This document shows positions 34,744-45,878 of a DNA stretch of 64,000 nucleotides, in pieces; positions within the stretch are counted from its first letter, which is position 1, and the number at the start of each line of letters is the position of its first letter. The notes beneath the pieces were generated by a model that saw only the letters and a list, made by a program, of their open reading frames with translations, was not told the DNA's origin and did not search any database. This stretch comes from Cadophora sp. MPI-SDFR-AT-0126 (lineage: Eukaryota > Ascomycota > Leotiomycetes > Helotiales > Ploettnerulaceae): the NCBI GenBank assembly GCA_020747065.1, contig JAGMVK010000011.1:620001-684000 (forward strand). The letters run 5' to 3'. The translations under genes were made by a program, and so were the position numbers.

Positions 34744-36534
34744 ATGCGCCAGAAAATAGAACGAGTGCGGAAGGATGTCGAGGATGTGCAAATTAATTCT
34801 GTTCATTCCAGAGATGGGCCATCGACCTTGACGGAAAATGAAGAGGAGCATGAAGACATGACCCAACGCATCACCCGAATTCGCGCTGATCTCCGCGACC
34901 TCATCCAATTCCACAACATCTCCATCTCACCTCTCCGCCACGCCCGCCTGCACGAATTTTACACCACCGAACTCGCCTCACTCACTTCAATCCCCAAATC
35001 AAACTTCAAAAGTCTCGATCAGCAGAGTAAAGTCGATTACTTGCTTTTGAAGAATTTTCTAGAGAAGGGAGTGAGGCAGTTGGAGTTTGAGAGGGAGAGA
35101 GATGAGGGGATGAAGGGGTTGTTGGGGAGTTGGGCGGGGGGTTTGGTGGGGCTTTGTGAGGGGAGGCAGGCTGGGAGGAGGGTTGAGGGGGGGGATGTTG
35201 CGAGAAGGGTTTGGGAGGCTGGGAGGGAGATTGAGATGATGAGCGGGGAGGTGTCGGGTGGGAAGTTTGAGGGTGGGAGCGGCATTGAGACTGAGAATGA
35301 GAAGGGTGGTGGGATTTCTAAGTCGAGTGCGTTTCGTGCTGCGAACACTATTCAGAAGTTACGAGGGCATCTGAAGGAATGGTTTGGCTTTTACAAGGGC
35401 TATGATCCATTGTTCACGTGGTGGGTGAAAAAGCCGTATGAGAGACTTGATAAAGCGATGGATGAGTACACGGCAGCTATAAGAGAGTTTATAGTTGGTA
35501 TCAAGCCAGGTGATACGGATGCTATTGTCGGTGAACCGATTGGACGCGAAGGACTCTTGGTTGATCTCAAGGCTGAGATGATCCCGTACAGTCCCGAAGA
35601 AATCATAAGCATTGGTGAGAAAGAGTATGTGTGGTGCTTGAAAGAGATGAAGAAAGCATCCTCAGAACTCGGCTACGAGAACTGGAAAGACGCTCTCGAG
35701 TACGTCAAAACGCTCTACGTACCTCCGGGCGAGCAAACACAGCTCGTCCGTTTCCTCGCCGAAGAAGCAATCGAATACGTCAAGACCAACGATCTCGTCA
35801 CTGTTCCGAGGGTGGCGGAGGAGAGCTGGAGGATGTTCATGATGAGCCCGCAAGACCAGAAAGTCAACCCTTTCTTCCTGGGCGGCGACGATATCATTGT
35901 TTCGTACCCCGATGACTCGATGGGCCATGAGGAGAAGATGATGAGTATGCGGGGGAACAACATACATTTCTCGCGCTCGACCGTCTTCCATGAGATGATC
36001 CCCGGCCACCATCTCCAGTTCCACATGATCGCAAGGTATAAAGCGTATCGTCAGATGTTCGATACGGCGTTTTGGATGGAAGGGTGGGCGTTGTATTGGG
36101 AGATGATATTATGGGATAAGAAGTTTCCGAAGACGGCTGAGAATAGGATCGGCATGTTATTCTGGCGCATGCATCGCTGTGCAAGGATTATCTTCTCGGT
36201 GAAGTTTCATTTGGGATTGATGACGCCGCAGGAGTGTATTGATATGTTGGTGGATATGGTAGGGCATGAGAGGGAGAACGCGGAGGGCGAGGTGAGGAGG
36301 AGTTTTAATGGGGATTATACGCCGTTGTATCAAGCGGGGTATATGCTGGGTGCATTGCAGCTATATTCGCTGAGGGAGGAGGTGGTTGGTGGAGGTTTGT
36401 TGACGGAGAAGCAGTTTCACGATAGAGTCATGAAGGAGAATGAGATGCCGATTGAAATGTTGAGGGCGTTGATAACGGGGCAGGATTTGAATGAGGATTA
36501 TGAGACTTCTTGGAGGTTTTATAGGGAGCATTGA
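34744..36534 (+). CDS. DUF885-family putative metallohydrolase
   Basis: This is a single exon of 596 aa. The C-terminal half carries the DUF885 metal-site pattern: FHEMIPGHHLQ (HExxPGHH type) followed by FWMEGWALYWE, which resembles a zinc HExxH plus downstream Glu arrangement. YTPLYQAGYMLGALQLY is another family block. DUF885 members are probably peptidases or related hydrolases; the substrate here is unknown. There is no signal peptide, so it should be cytosolic. Residues ~100-200 form a Gly/Glu/Arg-rich insertion with very G-rich codons (35060-35320), unlike the rest of the gene. A later ATG at 34858 is an alternative start, because the residues before it are charged and not family-like. 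Confidence 0.82.
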   Translation: MRQKIERVRKDVEDVQINSVHSRDGPSTLTENEEEHEDMTQRITRIRADLRDLIQFHNISISPLRHARLHEFYTTELASLTSIPKSNFKSLDQQSKVDYLLLKNFLEKGVRQLEFERERDEGMKGLLGSWAGGLVGLCEGRQAGRRVEGGDVARRVWEAGREIEMMSGEVSGGKFEGGSGIETENEKGGGISKSSAFRAANTIQKLRGHLKEWFGFYKGYDPLFTWWVKKPYERLDKAMDEYTAAIREFIVGIKPGDTDAIVGEPIGREGLLVDLKAEMIPYSPEEIISIGEKEYVWCLKEMKKASSELGYENWKDALEYVKTLYVPPGEQTQLVRFLAEEAIEYVKTNDLVTVPRVAEESWRMFMMSPQDQKVNPFFLGGDDIIVSYPDDSMGHEEKMMSMRGNNIHFSRSTVFHEMIPGHHLQFHMIARYKAYRQMFDTAFWMEGWALYWEMILWDKKFPKTAENRIGMLFWRMHRCARIIFSVKFHLGLMTPQECIDMLVDMVGHERENAEGEVRRSFNGDYTPLYQAGYMLGALQLYSLREEVVGGGLLTEKQFHDRVMKENEMPIEMLRALITGQDLNEDYETSWRFYREH

Positions 36535-39387
36535 ATACGCTTCGCGACGATGAGCCGCAAAATGGATTCGATACTCATGTGCCATTATTCTCACCAATAT
36601 GTAACCAAATAACGTGTCGAACAAAGTGGGCATGATATGAGTCCAAAGCTCCATGATGTTTCGCGTTGCCAAAGAACTGGAAATCAAAACATGAAGGCTG
36701 AAGGATAGCTTGTTGCCTGCTTAAGCGAGCTCGGAAAGGGGAGAAAGCATTTGCTCGAAAGAAATCCATTGCAACGAACAGCTGTTGAAAACCATGGTCA
36801 AAGTGGGCTTCACGTCACACCAACAGTTGTCGAAGATCTTTTAATCGTGCCTACTGGACGACGGAGGAAAGTCGCAGTATTTGGAATTTTCAGAATTGGT
36901 GCCCAAATGGTGAGCCGAGATCCACGATCAGTCCGAAAGTCATCGAGGAAGTGACTGCCCAAGATCGGCGATTTAACGACACAGGAGGCGACGCAGAGCA
37001 GTGTTAAGTCGATCGCGCTCTCTTCTTCTTGAGAAACTTTTCCAAAGATAGGTGCTTGACTGGCGATGAATTCAAAAAGTGTGTCGGGCAACATTTCAAC
37101 AACATGCATGACAGCGGTAAGCCAGTGCGGCATATCCTGCCAACTTTCAATCGCTCGAAGAAGCTTTCTCAACACATGCAACTACACATGCATACATTCC
37201 TGCGAACTAAGATGGCACGCAGCCGATGGGACAAGTTGGATTGAGGAACGTTCGTCCCAACGCAGCCAGTGAAACCGTCGCTGCACCCCTCACTTCAGAG
37301 TTTACTCAAAAGTAACGGCATCAACAAGAGGACGAAAAATTAACGAATAGAAAGTCCTTCGCGATGGACCTACTCTTACCTAGGAACGAAAAGGAAAGTA
37401 TAGAACCGGCTCGGCTCTGCGAGCTGGCCGTTGAATTATGTACGCCGTCTCGAAGCTAAAATCGGGTCGGCCGGGCAGGATTGATAGACATCGTGATCGA
37501 CATTTTCAACCGTAGCTTTTGGTGAGTGTGGTGGGGTTGGGTGACTTTTCAATTGCCGAGGCTTCGTGAAATGATTGGACTTCAAGCTTTCGTGAAGTGA
37601 GGCTGGAGGGTCCAAGAGCGGTGGTTGGTTGGGTTGGTGTGCTGGGATGATGATAAGATTGCCGTAGCTCTCACGATATGTCGGATGTGAAATTTGAGGT
37701 TTGATACGAGGAAATATGTCAAAAACTGAAGACGAGAGGTGGGAAGAATGGGAAAGAACATCTAGCTCGAATTATTGATGCCCATTTTCGACAGCCTACG
37801 CCCAAAGCACCACAGCTCTGTACACTAAGTTAGATAACGTCCCGTCCGCCTCCCACGAAGCTAATGCAGGAGAGCACATACATTTCAGAATTCCCCATGA
37901 CGCCGTCCAGCACCGTTCCAAAACGGTGGGATGTCTGGGTCTGGAACAGGTAGTCGAGAGGCCGCGCTCACGATAGTTCGATTATGGGATGATGATAAGG
38001 AGAGTATTGCAGCTGGGCATTAACACATCACATCTCCTCCTGCACAGCGAAAATAAGCAGCATAGACGGCTCCATTGACCAATGATGTCGTGCATGGACT
38101 AGCAGATTGCTACTTTGAGTTCAACGAGAGCGAAAGTCTAGATGCCACTCACAACGGTGAGAAGAAAAAGCAAGGAGAGAGGGCAGGGCATGATGATGGG
38201 GACAATGGACGTATCAGCGATCGTGTGGATCGAATATTGCTTTGCCCTACTTTTTACGAGGGACGAACGCACAAAAGAAAGACATCCCTTCCTTCTTTTT
38301 TCTTTTTGCGTCTGTGTGTCCAGATTTCCTGTTTCTGCTCTTCTCACTACAGTACTTCTCCCCTTCTTCCTTACTTTTTCTCTTGTTATCTCTATCAACA
38401 GAGCCATTGTTCTGATCTAAAGGCATAATCATCGTCAACAAAGCAAAGAAGAAAAAGCAGACTCGAAACATATCCCAGTCAAGACTCAAAACCCCCCACC
38501 AGATCCACCAGATCCCCAACCACCTTCTCCATTTATCCCATTATATATCCACTCTCTTGCCCACACCCAAAGGAACATCACCAATTTAAGGCAATACCAA
38601 GTCCCTCGATCCACAAAAGTCAGAGAGCCCTACGGGTCGGACTTGCACTTGCCTCCTTTTGTTCAATTGAAGATGAAAAGTGAAGGCTCCTTCCGAACCC
38701 ACGGACCTCGAGTGCTCACAATCCAGCCCCTTGGCTTTTTGAGGATCATCCCTGGAACTGCATGCGAATCGACCGACCACCATATATTTGCCCTGCTATC
38801 GCAATTCAATTGAACGACATACGAAACTCTCCTTTCGCCCAGGACACCGTCAACAATCATCATCAACTGATCTTGTTTCGATCGCTGTGTCTTTAGATTT
38901 GTTACGGACAAATTGAAGACTGTGAAGAGCCATACGATACTAGTTTGTGGTACTGAGGGCACGCGACTGGACACCACGACGAGACGAGACCGGTGCAGGG
39001 ATTGAGAGACACCGCACCGCACCACAACACAGACCAAAGGGGCGAGGAGTGCTTGTAAGATAGGAGAACAGGAGGCGTTGGAAGGAAGGTTACGAGCGAC
39101 CGACGAACGAAAGAGAAACCGAACGGCGCAGAAGGCGAAGGAGGCAACCTGTCAGGCAGGCGAGACAACGCAAGACCCGAGGCACAAAGCCCATCACATT
39201 CTCATCACATCCTCCCACGGCTCCTGAACGCCCCGAAAGATCCTTCAAACTTCAATCACAACCCAGAGTCAGCGTTGGAAATCTTCACCTGCGACTTTGA
39301 AGTGATACAATCTACAACATCTCGCGCTGCGATCAACCCCTCCACAACCCCACAACACGAAACAGTACAATAACAACACGACGCAGC
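36535..39387. other. Gene-poor 2.85 kb upstream of the Ras-like gene
   Basis: No gene is supported. An unrecognised 123-codon frame on the minus strand (36810-37181) is discussed among rejected items. From about 38600 to 39387 the sequence looks like promoter and a long, A/C-rich 5' leader ending AACACGACGCAGC before the ATG. The middle (37300-38050) shows nothing recognisable. Confidence 0.45.
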
Positions 39388-40221
39388 ATGTCGACCTCCT
39401 CAGCAGACTACCCGCACCGCATAACAATCACCATCTGCGGCGACGGAGGCTGTGGCAAGTCTTCCATTACCCTCCGCCTCGTTCGCTCCCAATGGACGCA
39501 CGAATACGACCCCACAATCGAGGATTCCTACACTCTGACGCGCAAAGTCGACGGACAAACCTACCACCTGTCCCTGACCGATACCGCCGGCCAAGAAGAA
39601 TACCGCGGAATGTGGGCATCCTCAAATCTACGCTCCGACGCCTTCCTACTCGTCTACGATATCACGAACATGAATTCCCTCGGCGTGTTGCAGGAGTTCA
39701 ACGATCTGATTGATATCGAGGCCGAGACAAGGATGGATGCTTGGGAACGAGATAGATACCAGTCTTCATCTAAGAAGAAGAAAGGAGCGCAGGATATGGG
39801 TGGTGGACCTGTCAAACCGATTAAGATTGTCGCGGGCAATAAATGCGATTTGCAAGAGTCCAGACAGGTTCCTGCGCAAGTCGGTCTGGAGTGGGCGCGC
39901 AAACACGGCTGTGGGTTCATGGAGACTAGCGCGAGGAATACGGTGAACATCGAGGAGACGTTTGCGCTTATTATCAGGAGGGTGGTTGAGGCTAGGAGGT
40001 TGGCACAGGGTGGTGGGTTGACAGTTGATGTTGGACCTGGCCCGAAGAGGGAGGAGAGTCTGGGGAGCAATGCTGCGTTGGGGACAAGGAGGGCGGTTAC
40101 GGCGCCGTTGAGTCCGTTGCCCGGTGGTCCTGAGAAAGTCATGAGTCTGGAGGGAAATGAGAAGAGCGGTACTGCACGGTGGAAGGCTTTCTGGAGAAAG
40201 TTGGCTTGTTGGAAGACGTGA
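39388..40221 (+). CDS. Atypical Ras-like small GTPase
   Basis: This is a single exon of 277 aa. All nucleotide-binding motifs are present: G1 GDGGCGKSS, effector region YDPTIEDSY, G3 DTAGQEEY, G4 GNKCDLQ and G5 ETSAR. The Gln of GQE, needed for GTP hydrolysis in Ras, is kept. Two features depart from standard Ras. A Lys/Ser/Gly-rich insert of about 25-30 residues (DRYQSSSKKKKGAQDMGGG) sits before G4. The C-terminus is a long Pro/Gly-rich linker ending in KAFWRKLACWKT. That end has Cys at the CaaX position, but the second 'a' is Lys, so normal prenylation is doubtful. The basic stretch before it could aid membrane binding. It is likely a signalling switch, but the specific fungal subfamily was not determined. 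Confidence 0.85.
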   Translation: MSTSSADYPHRITITICGDGGCGKSSITLRLVRSQWTHEYDPTIEDSYTLTRKVDGQTYHLSLTDTAGQEEYRGMWASSNLRSDAFLLVYDITNMNSLGVLQEFNDLIDIEAETRMDAWERDRYQSSSKKKKGAQDMGGGPVKPIKIVAGNKCDLQESRQVPAQVGLEWARKHGCGFMETSARNTVNIEETFALIIRRVVEARRLAQGGGLTVDVGPGPKREESLGSNAALGTRRAVTAPLSPLPGGPEKVMSLEGNEKSGTARWKAFWRKLACWKT

Positions 40222-42086
40222 TACCCAGCGTCGGACTTGCTCGCGGCGGAAAGAGCCTTGAAGGAACAAGAACAGAGCGGTGCTGTATGATCTGATGGAC
40301 GAAGAAAGAGAAGGATTGCTGTATACCCTAGCACGGAACGGAGAACGGTCGGATGGCATTCTGGCCTGGGAACGGACATTTTTACATGTATAAATTACGA
40401 TTCTTACCTTGCCGGCTGGTAGCTGGCGGGTATGGGTGTATGGGACTAGGCGGACGGACGGGCAAGGGAATGGGATTGGGATGAAGGAATGAAAGGGCAG
40501 CATACATGGTATGATACGATACGATATGATATCCCGATTATGACAAGATTAAGGCGAGCAAGGGGAGACAAGATTCATGGCAGGAAAGAGATGTATCGAT
40601 AGTGTATGGGCTGCTGGGTTGCTGGACTTATCAAATGTATGGGCGAGTGGGATCAGCTGGGTAGATGGAAAAATAAGAGATAATAAGAGCTCGGTGCTCG
40701 AATGGAATATCATGGAGGGGAATGAAATGAAATTACGGCTGCTTCTCGTCTTGCTCTGATCATACCTTTTCTCCTGTTGTGAAATGGCTCGATGAAAGTG
40801 ACTTCGTAGCTGGTCATTGGACGTGATGGTTCGTCGTGTGTGCTTGAAGGTCGACTGTGTTGTTTATAGATGGGCCTAGGGCTGTTATTTGTGCTGATAG
40901 AGAACGGCCGATTATCTTCATGTTTTCTTTTAGTATCAGATTTTGAGTTGGGTACTGATTTGGCGATTTTATTGTTGACATTTGGAGGGGTAGACAAACA
41001 CGCTTGATCTGCCTGAAGCTGACGGGAATTGGGGGGGGGAGGGGGGGATAGTAACATGAAAGCAGTCTGTTATTTTTATTTTCATGTATGTAAGTTAGCA
41101 AAACTGATGCCAAAACACGCCCTCAACTTGACGGACGTCATTCAAGCAGATCTCGCCTCGTCTCCCACCACCTCACTCAACCTAAAAAAAAATCCCAACT
41201 CCAAACCCGTCATCTAGCTAAATAAGCAAATTTCCTTCCAATCGTGGGCGACCACCCGTCTCGCCTCAAAAACGAGTTTCGGAATGGTTCAGGTCAAAGC
41301 GGTTCGTATACGAACACCAAACATTTACACCCGGTGGATCGATCGAATAATCGGAATAACGTATTGAGTTACGTTTGTAGACTGGAACCTCACACGGCAC
41401 CGAGTGTTGAGTTTTCAGTTGAGTTGTGCTGTTTTCCCCCCCTGTTTTCTTGGTTTTCAATTTTGCTGTGGAGTTTAATATGTGTGGGTTGTAATGGATC
41501 TTTTTTTTTTTTTTTGGCATTTTGCTGTCTTGCCGAGTAGATGGGGGTTTGTTGATGTTGATGTTTTTTGGGAGAGGTAAGCGAGGTAGACCCACTTTTG
41601 ACATCAGAACAGCATTGAAGAATTTTTGTTGAATGGCTTTCTTGCGTGAGACTAGGTGGTGAAGAGGAATTGGAAAGGCACGTTATTTCTAGTGAGTTAA
41701 CAGAGAGCTGAAAGATCAGTTGGGTACGCACTGGCGATCACGATCTTTTGGCAGGCGCAAGGAGCTCTTGGGAAAGTACCCCTTTGAAACATTTTTGGGA
41801 TATGAGCCTTCCGGGAGGTAAGTGCTCGTCGTCGAGCTATCAGCCAATTTTGCCATCACTGACATAAAAATGTATTACCCACGTTACCTATCCAATCTCA
41901 TGACTCTGGATATCACATTTTTTCCGATGAGGTACTGTCCTCTTTCCTCTTCCCTTCCTAAGTCATTTCTTCTGTGTTTTTCTCCTTTCCTCTTGTTCCG
42001 TCAAGCTAAGTCTGGTTTTCACCGCTCTTTGTGAGAGACTGAGACTTTAATCAGTTACCGTTCTGGAAGGGCGACCACTTTCTCCC
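40222..42086. other. Intergenic region between the Ras-like gene and DUF6594 gene (convergent)
   Basis: The flanking genes end toward each other. Simple-sequence tracts include G-runs at 41029-41046 and a T-run near 41500-41513. Purine-rich blocks lie at 40280-40480. No protein-like frame was found. Confidence 0.45.
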
Positions 42087-43095
42087 TCAATTATTCACGC
42101 TTATGAAAACGACGAGCACAGCAGCATACCTAAATCTCATCAGTCGCCATTCCCATTACCACTTACTGCATTTTAGAACTGAATAGAACTTACGCAGCAG
42201 TAGCACCATACACCTCCACCCTCCTCGCATGTGTCAACAGCGCAATAGACGCCGCAAACAGCAGCGTAAAAATTCCAACAATGCCAAGCCGCACACCAAT
42301 CGGCTTTACGAAATACAGCGTCATAATCGCTCCTACAAGGAGAGATGCAGAGCATAGCATACTCAAGATGACGACTATAAGTGTGACTCGCTGGACAGGG
42401 TAGTAGTACATCGGGCCCCACGATTTAGGAGTTTTTCGTGGGACGCGAAGACGGTAACCGAGACAGCGATGGATGAGGGAGGACATTCTGTCTGGTTCAA
42501 CTTGTGTTCCGAGAGATACCATGTCGTCTTCGTCATGGAGAGTACGGAATCCACTTCCCCACAGTGGTCTTTTGGTTCGAAACCATGTCTTGAATGCTTT
42601 GAAAGGTGTATCTGCCGGTGCTTCGAGTTGGAGAACTTGGTTTCTTCGAAGTAGTGCATTTTCTTTTCGTGTTAATGTTGACCCTGGAACATAATTGTCT
42701 AGTCTGAGATTCTTACCATACTGTTCCATAACTTTTCTAATTTCATATATTTTTTGTAGCTTCCTTGTCTGTGTCTCATCCCCTTCTTCAGCCTGACCAC
42801 ACATTACCTCCCACGACCGCGCAGCAGTCTCGGTCTCTATCTTTTCATCGTCGTCATTCGATTCAGCAATTGTAGTTTTGTCTTCGCGATCTATTGCATT
42901 GAGTTCAAGCTCTAATAGCTGTAGCTCTGTCTGCAAGTAAAGCAGGTTTCGTGCCCCGAGAATGGAGAACTTCCGGTATATCGATAGGCTGAGGTCGCTC
43001 GCTACATACTGAGAGAAGTCTGTGAAGCCTTGCAAATATTCAGTCTCGTCTCGAGCGGCTTCAATGTCAGCTTGAATCTCTGCGCGGCCTGACAT
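42087..43095 (-). CDS. DUF6594 integral membrane protein
   Basis: Exons 43095-42194 and 42129-42087 join in frame to 314 aa. The N-terminal block (GFTDFSQYVASD, FSILGARNLLYLQTELQLLE) is the usual DUF6594 start, with an acidic coiled region after it. The middle (PADTPFKAFKTWFRTK) leads to three hydrophobic helices at the C-terminus (VTLIVVILSMLCSASLLVGA; LGIVGIFTLLFAASIAL; YAAVLVVFISV). The third helix is only recovered by splicing the 42193-42130 intron; without it the frame stops at GATAA. The family is common and fungal-specific, with no established function. The start was placed at the first ATG of the open frame. It is divergent from the Cys-rich gene at 43547. Confidence 0.86.
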
Positions 43096-43546
43096 GAATT
43101 GGAGTGTCAACAGCTTTGATATATGGTGGGTCGATAGATATTTTATTCAGACTCTTTTGAGAAATTTGCAGTCCGAGTTGAGTTTTCGGAGAGACGCTGT
43201 GTGATCAGGAGCTGTGTGATCAGGAGCTGTGTGATCAGGCTGCATGAGCCACCATGCAGCTGCAGGCTTAAGTTGCATGGTGTCGTCGTACTTATTGGCT
43301 CAGCTCAACCCTATGGGCGGTGAGGAAGGAAGACGCCTTGCAGTCTACCTTGGACTCTCGTAACTCTTGCACTCTGTTTCGTGTCAGAGAATGAATACTC
43401 TAGATCCGTTTACATTTCTATTCAGAATGCAATAGTCTTGCGGAATTTGCACGCTTCTACTGCTGCCTCATTTCCTCGGTCTGTAAAGACGTCGAGAACG
43501 CGGCAAGATAGATCATCAGATACCGCATGAGACAAACTGGCCGACA
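43096..43546. promoter_or_regulatory. Divergent promoter between the DUF6594 gene and the Cys-rich gene
   Basis: The 451 bp separate two outward-facing starts and contain three tandem 15-bp units with TGATCA palindromes (listed separately). TGCATGAGCCACCATGCA follows directly at 43241-43258, an inverted repeat of TGCATG with a loop. Confidence 0.55.
43196..43240 (+). repeat. Three tandem 15-bp units, GCTGTGTGATCAGGA
   Basis: Units lie at 43196-43210, 43211-43225 and 43226-43240; the third differs only in its last base. Each contains the palindrome TGATCA once, so palindromes repeat every 15 bp in the divergent promoter. They could be binding sites or a recent slippage product. Confidence 0.85.
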
Positions 43547-44361
43547 ATGTCAACTCATCTCATCTCACAGCCTTACTTCAACATGGCAAGCACAGTAACG
43601 ATACCCCGCGCAGCAGGAGACCACCAGTCGCAAGAACATTTCCAATACGGAGCAGAAGTCGGAGATTTGAATGGGCCAATTTTTGAGCCTGACTTTGAGA
43701 CTGAAAGCGCCCAATACGATGTCAGCAATGAGCAAATCTTCAATCAACAGTACTTCACAACGTTCGATCCTAGAGACAACAAATATTCTTCTAACGCCTA
43801 CTACGATGCAGTTGATAACGACTGGACAAGTCCAATTCATTGCGGACCCAATGGGGCAGGGAGTAAGGGACAAGAAAAGAGTCACGGGGATTATGTCGAA
43901 GATGCAGACATCTATGACTTTGGAGGCAGATATACTGTGCGCAGTGGTCGGAAGAAGCGACCCGTCGAAGACGAAATAGACGAAACAAGTCAGGGCGAAC
44001 ATACAGGAGTATCGATTGATGGCCAAGATGGATCAGATAATGGGGCAGGTACTATGGAGCAGCATATTTGGCAGAACTGCGTAGGTTGTTACTAACCCGT
44101 CATTCACAATGGCTAATGAAACCACAGAGCGCTTGTCGGTATCGGAGAGGTTATCATGGAGATAGTTTCCGAAGAGAAATCTGCGCACAGGATGTGTACT
44201 ATCATTGTGAGCGTTGCGAAATTCGACAAAAACGTTCAAGTGGGAGGTCTCGAAGTCTCCTCGAACAGCCCGGACTAGACCTCTCTTTGCAATGTACTTG
44301 CTACGAAGTATCTCTCCCAATCTACTTATCAAGGAGAAATGTCGCATTTTCATTCAAATAA
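43547..44361 (+). CDS. Unknown two-exon protein with a Cys-rich C-terminal segment
   Basis: Exons 43547-44080 and 44128-44361 join in frame to 255 aa; the intron has GTAGGT, ACTAAC and CACAG. I do not recognise the family. The first ~170 residues are acidic and Asn/Tyr/Asp-rich, probably disordered, with a basic patch (RSGRKKRPVEDE). The second exon adds a Cys pattern starting at the junction, NCSACRYRRGYHG, then REICAQDVYYHCERC and LQCTCYE, that is CxxC, C, CxxC and CxC. This could bind zinc. Without splicing the frame ends four residues after the donor (VGCY), so the Cys module depends on the splice. An alternative start is Met13. It is divergent from DUF6594. Confidence 0.6.
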
Positions 44362-44574
44362 TCTGTCTGTCCAATGAATTTGCCTTATAAATAAATGTCT
44401 TTCTTTTCAGGCCTTCCGCGAGCTGTTTCATACTCATTTCTTTAGCCTAGTCCTCGTCATTGGCGATATTTTCCAGCAATCCAGCAAGACAAAAAAAAAA
44501 CATCATTGATCAAAATATGCACAGTGATGAAGCGACACATTGTTTCTTTTAGTGAGTCATGGCCACCTTTATTA

Positions 44575-45878
44575 TCACAACACAGGTGCAGCATAAGGTC
44601 TCCTCCCCTCCGTACAAATCAACACAACAACACTCTCCCCGCCTAGCCCCAAAACTTCCCTCACCTCCCTCCCCATTCCATTCTCACCCCTTACCCACCC
44701 AAACACCTCCCTCAACCCCGCCAACGCAGCAGCACCACATGGACCCGCCTCCGCACCATACATTTCCAGGTCTTTCACCGCACGATGCACCTCCCTATCC
44801 CCAACAGTAATACTAGCATCCACGCCTTCCTTTAAGATAGGCCATGCAGCCGTGGAGATAGTGCCGCATTCCAGACCGGTCATGATAGTTGGGGCTGTGG
44901 TGATGGTGAGGGATGTGCCGGCGTGGAGGCTGGCGTGAAGAGAGGCTGCGGTGCGGGGCTCGACTGTGAGGATTGAGGTGCGAGATGGCCGGTTTGAGGA
45001 CGAGCTTTGGGTTGAATCTGGGGGCAGGGCTACTGGTGAGGAAGAAACAAGAGATTTGGGAGCTTTGTAGTGCGTTACTATAGCCTGGGCAAGAGATCCT
45101 ACACCTACTGGTGCTACGACGAGACTTGGGACTTGTCCATTGAGCTGGGAGTCGATCTCGTATAACATGCTCCGGTAGCCCTGGACTGTCCACTATCGAT
45201 GAATCAGCTCCATTTCACACACAAACACATATTGTTAAATGGAAGATGAAGACGAAGGAAACAAGAATCCACCTTCGGCACATCCTCGTACCCCTCAAAC
45301 GCCGTCCCCTCAATCAACATACCCCCCTGATTGTCCTCTCCCCACCGATGCGCCACTTTCACACTAACATCATAGCAACCCTCCACAACCAAAACCTCCA
45401 CCCCCTTTCCCTCCTCCTCAATACTCCTCACAATACTCTCATCCAGTCCTCTCGGAACGAAAATCTTGATTTCCTTCACACCAAGCAGCATTCCCATCCT
45501 CGCTACAGCACGTCCGTGATTCCCGTCCGTCGCAGCGCAGAGCTTGATGCCGTGCTTTATGACGGCAGCACGGAGATCTTCGAGAGAGGCTGAGGGCCGG
45601 AGGGAGGCTCGTTGGATGATGGCTTGGCGGATCGCCCAGGACACGCCGAGGAGTTTGAAGGAAGGGAGGCCCAGGCGAGATGTCTCGGCTTTGACGTAGA
45701 CGGCTTTGAGGCCGAGCTCTTTTGCTACCGCGGGAAGGGGGATGAGTGGTGTGGGTGCGAAATTGGGGAGACTGTTGTAAAATGCCTGGATTTCTGAGGT
45801 ATTGGAAGGAAGGGGGTTGGATACCCAAGTGCGGGCTGATGGATTCGTGTAGATTTGGTGAATTGGTGAGGTTGCCAT
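44575..45878 (-). CDS. Diaminopropionate ammonia-lyase-like PLP enzyme
   Basis: Exons 45878-45273 and 45192-44575 join in frame to 407 aa. It is a fold-type II PLP enzyme. The internal-aldimine Lys lies in LPSFKLLGVSWA, the PLP-ring contact in AATDGNHGRAVARMG, and the glycine loop for phosphate in APVGVGSLAQ. The order and wording of these blocks match 2,3-diaminopropionate ammonia-lyase more closely than threonine dehydratase. The family converts diaminopropionate (some also serine or threonine) to pyruvate and ammonia. The final third (MTGLECGTIS, GPCGAAALAGL) also fits. The second exon has a Ser/Pro-rich insertion (SSSPVALPPDSTQSSSSN) that should form a surface loop. It is probably a cytosolic catabolic enzyme. 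The neighbours give no pathway context. Confidence 0.82.

Noticed and set aside
36810..37181. Minus-strand 123-codon frame with fairly protein-like composition
   Set aside because: No recognised motif, no partner exon with matching splice sites, and an isolated position. It could be a remnant of a gene, but there is no support.
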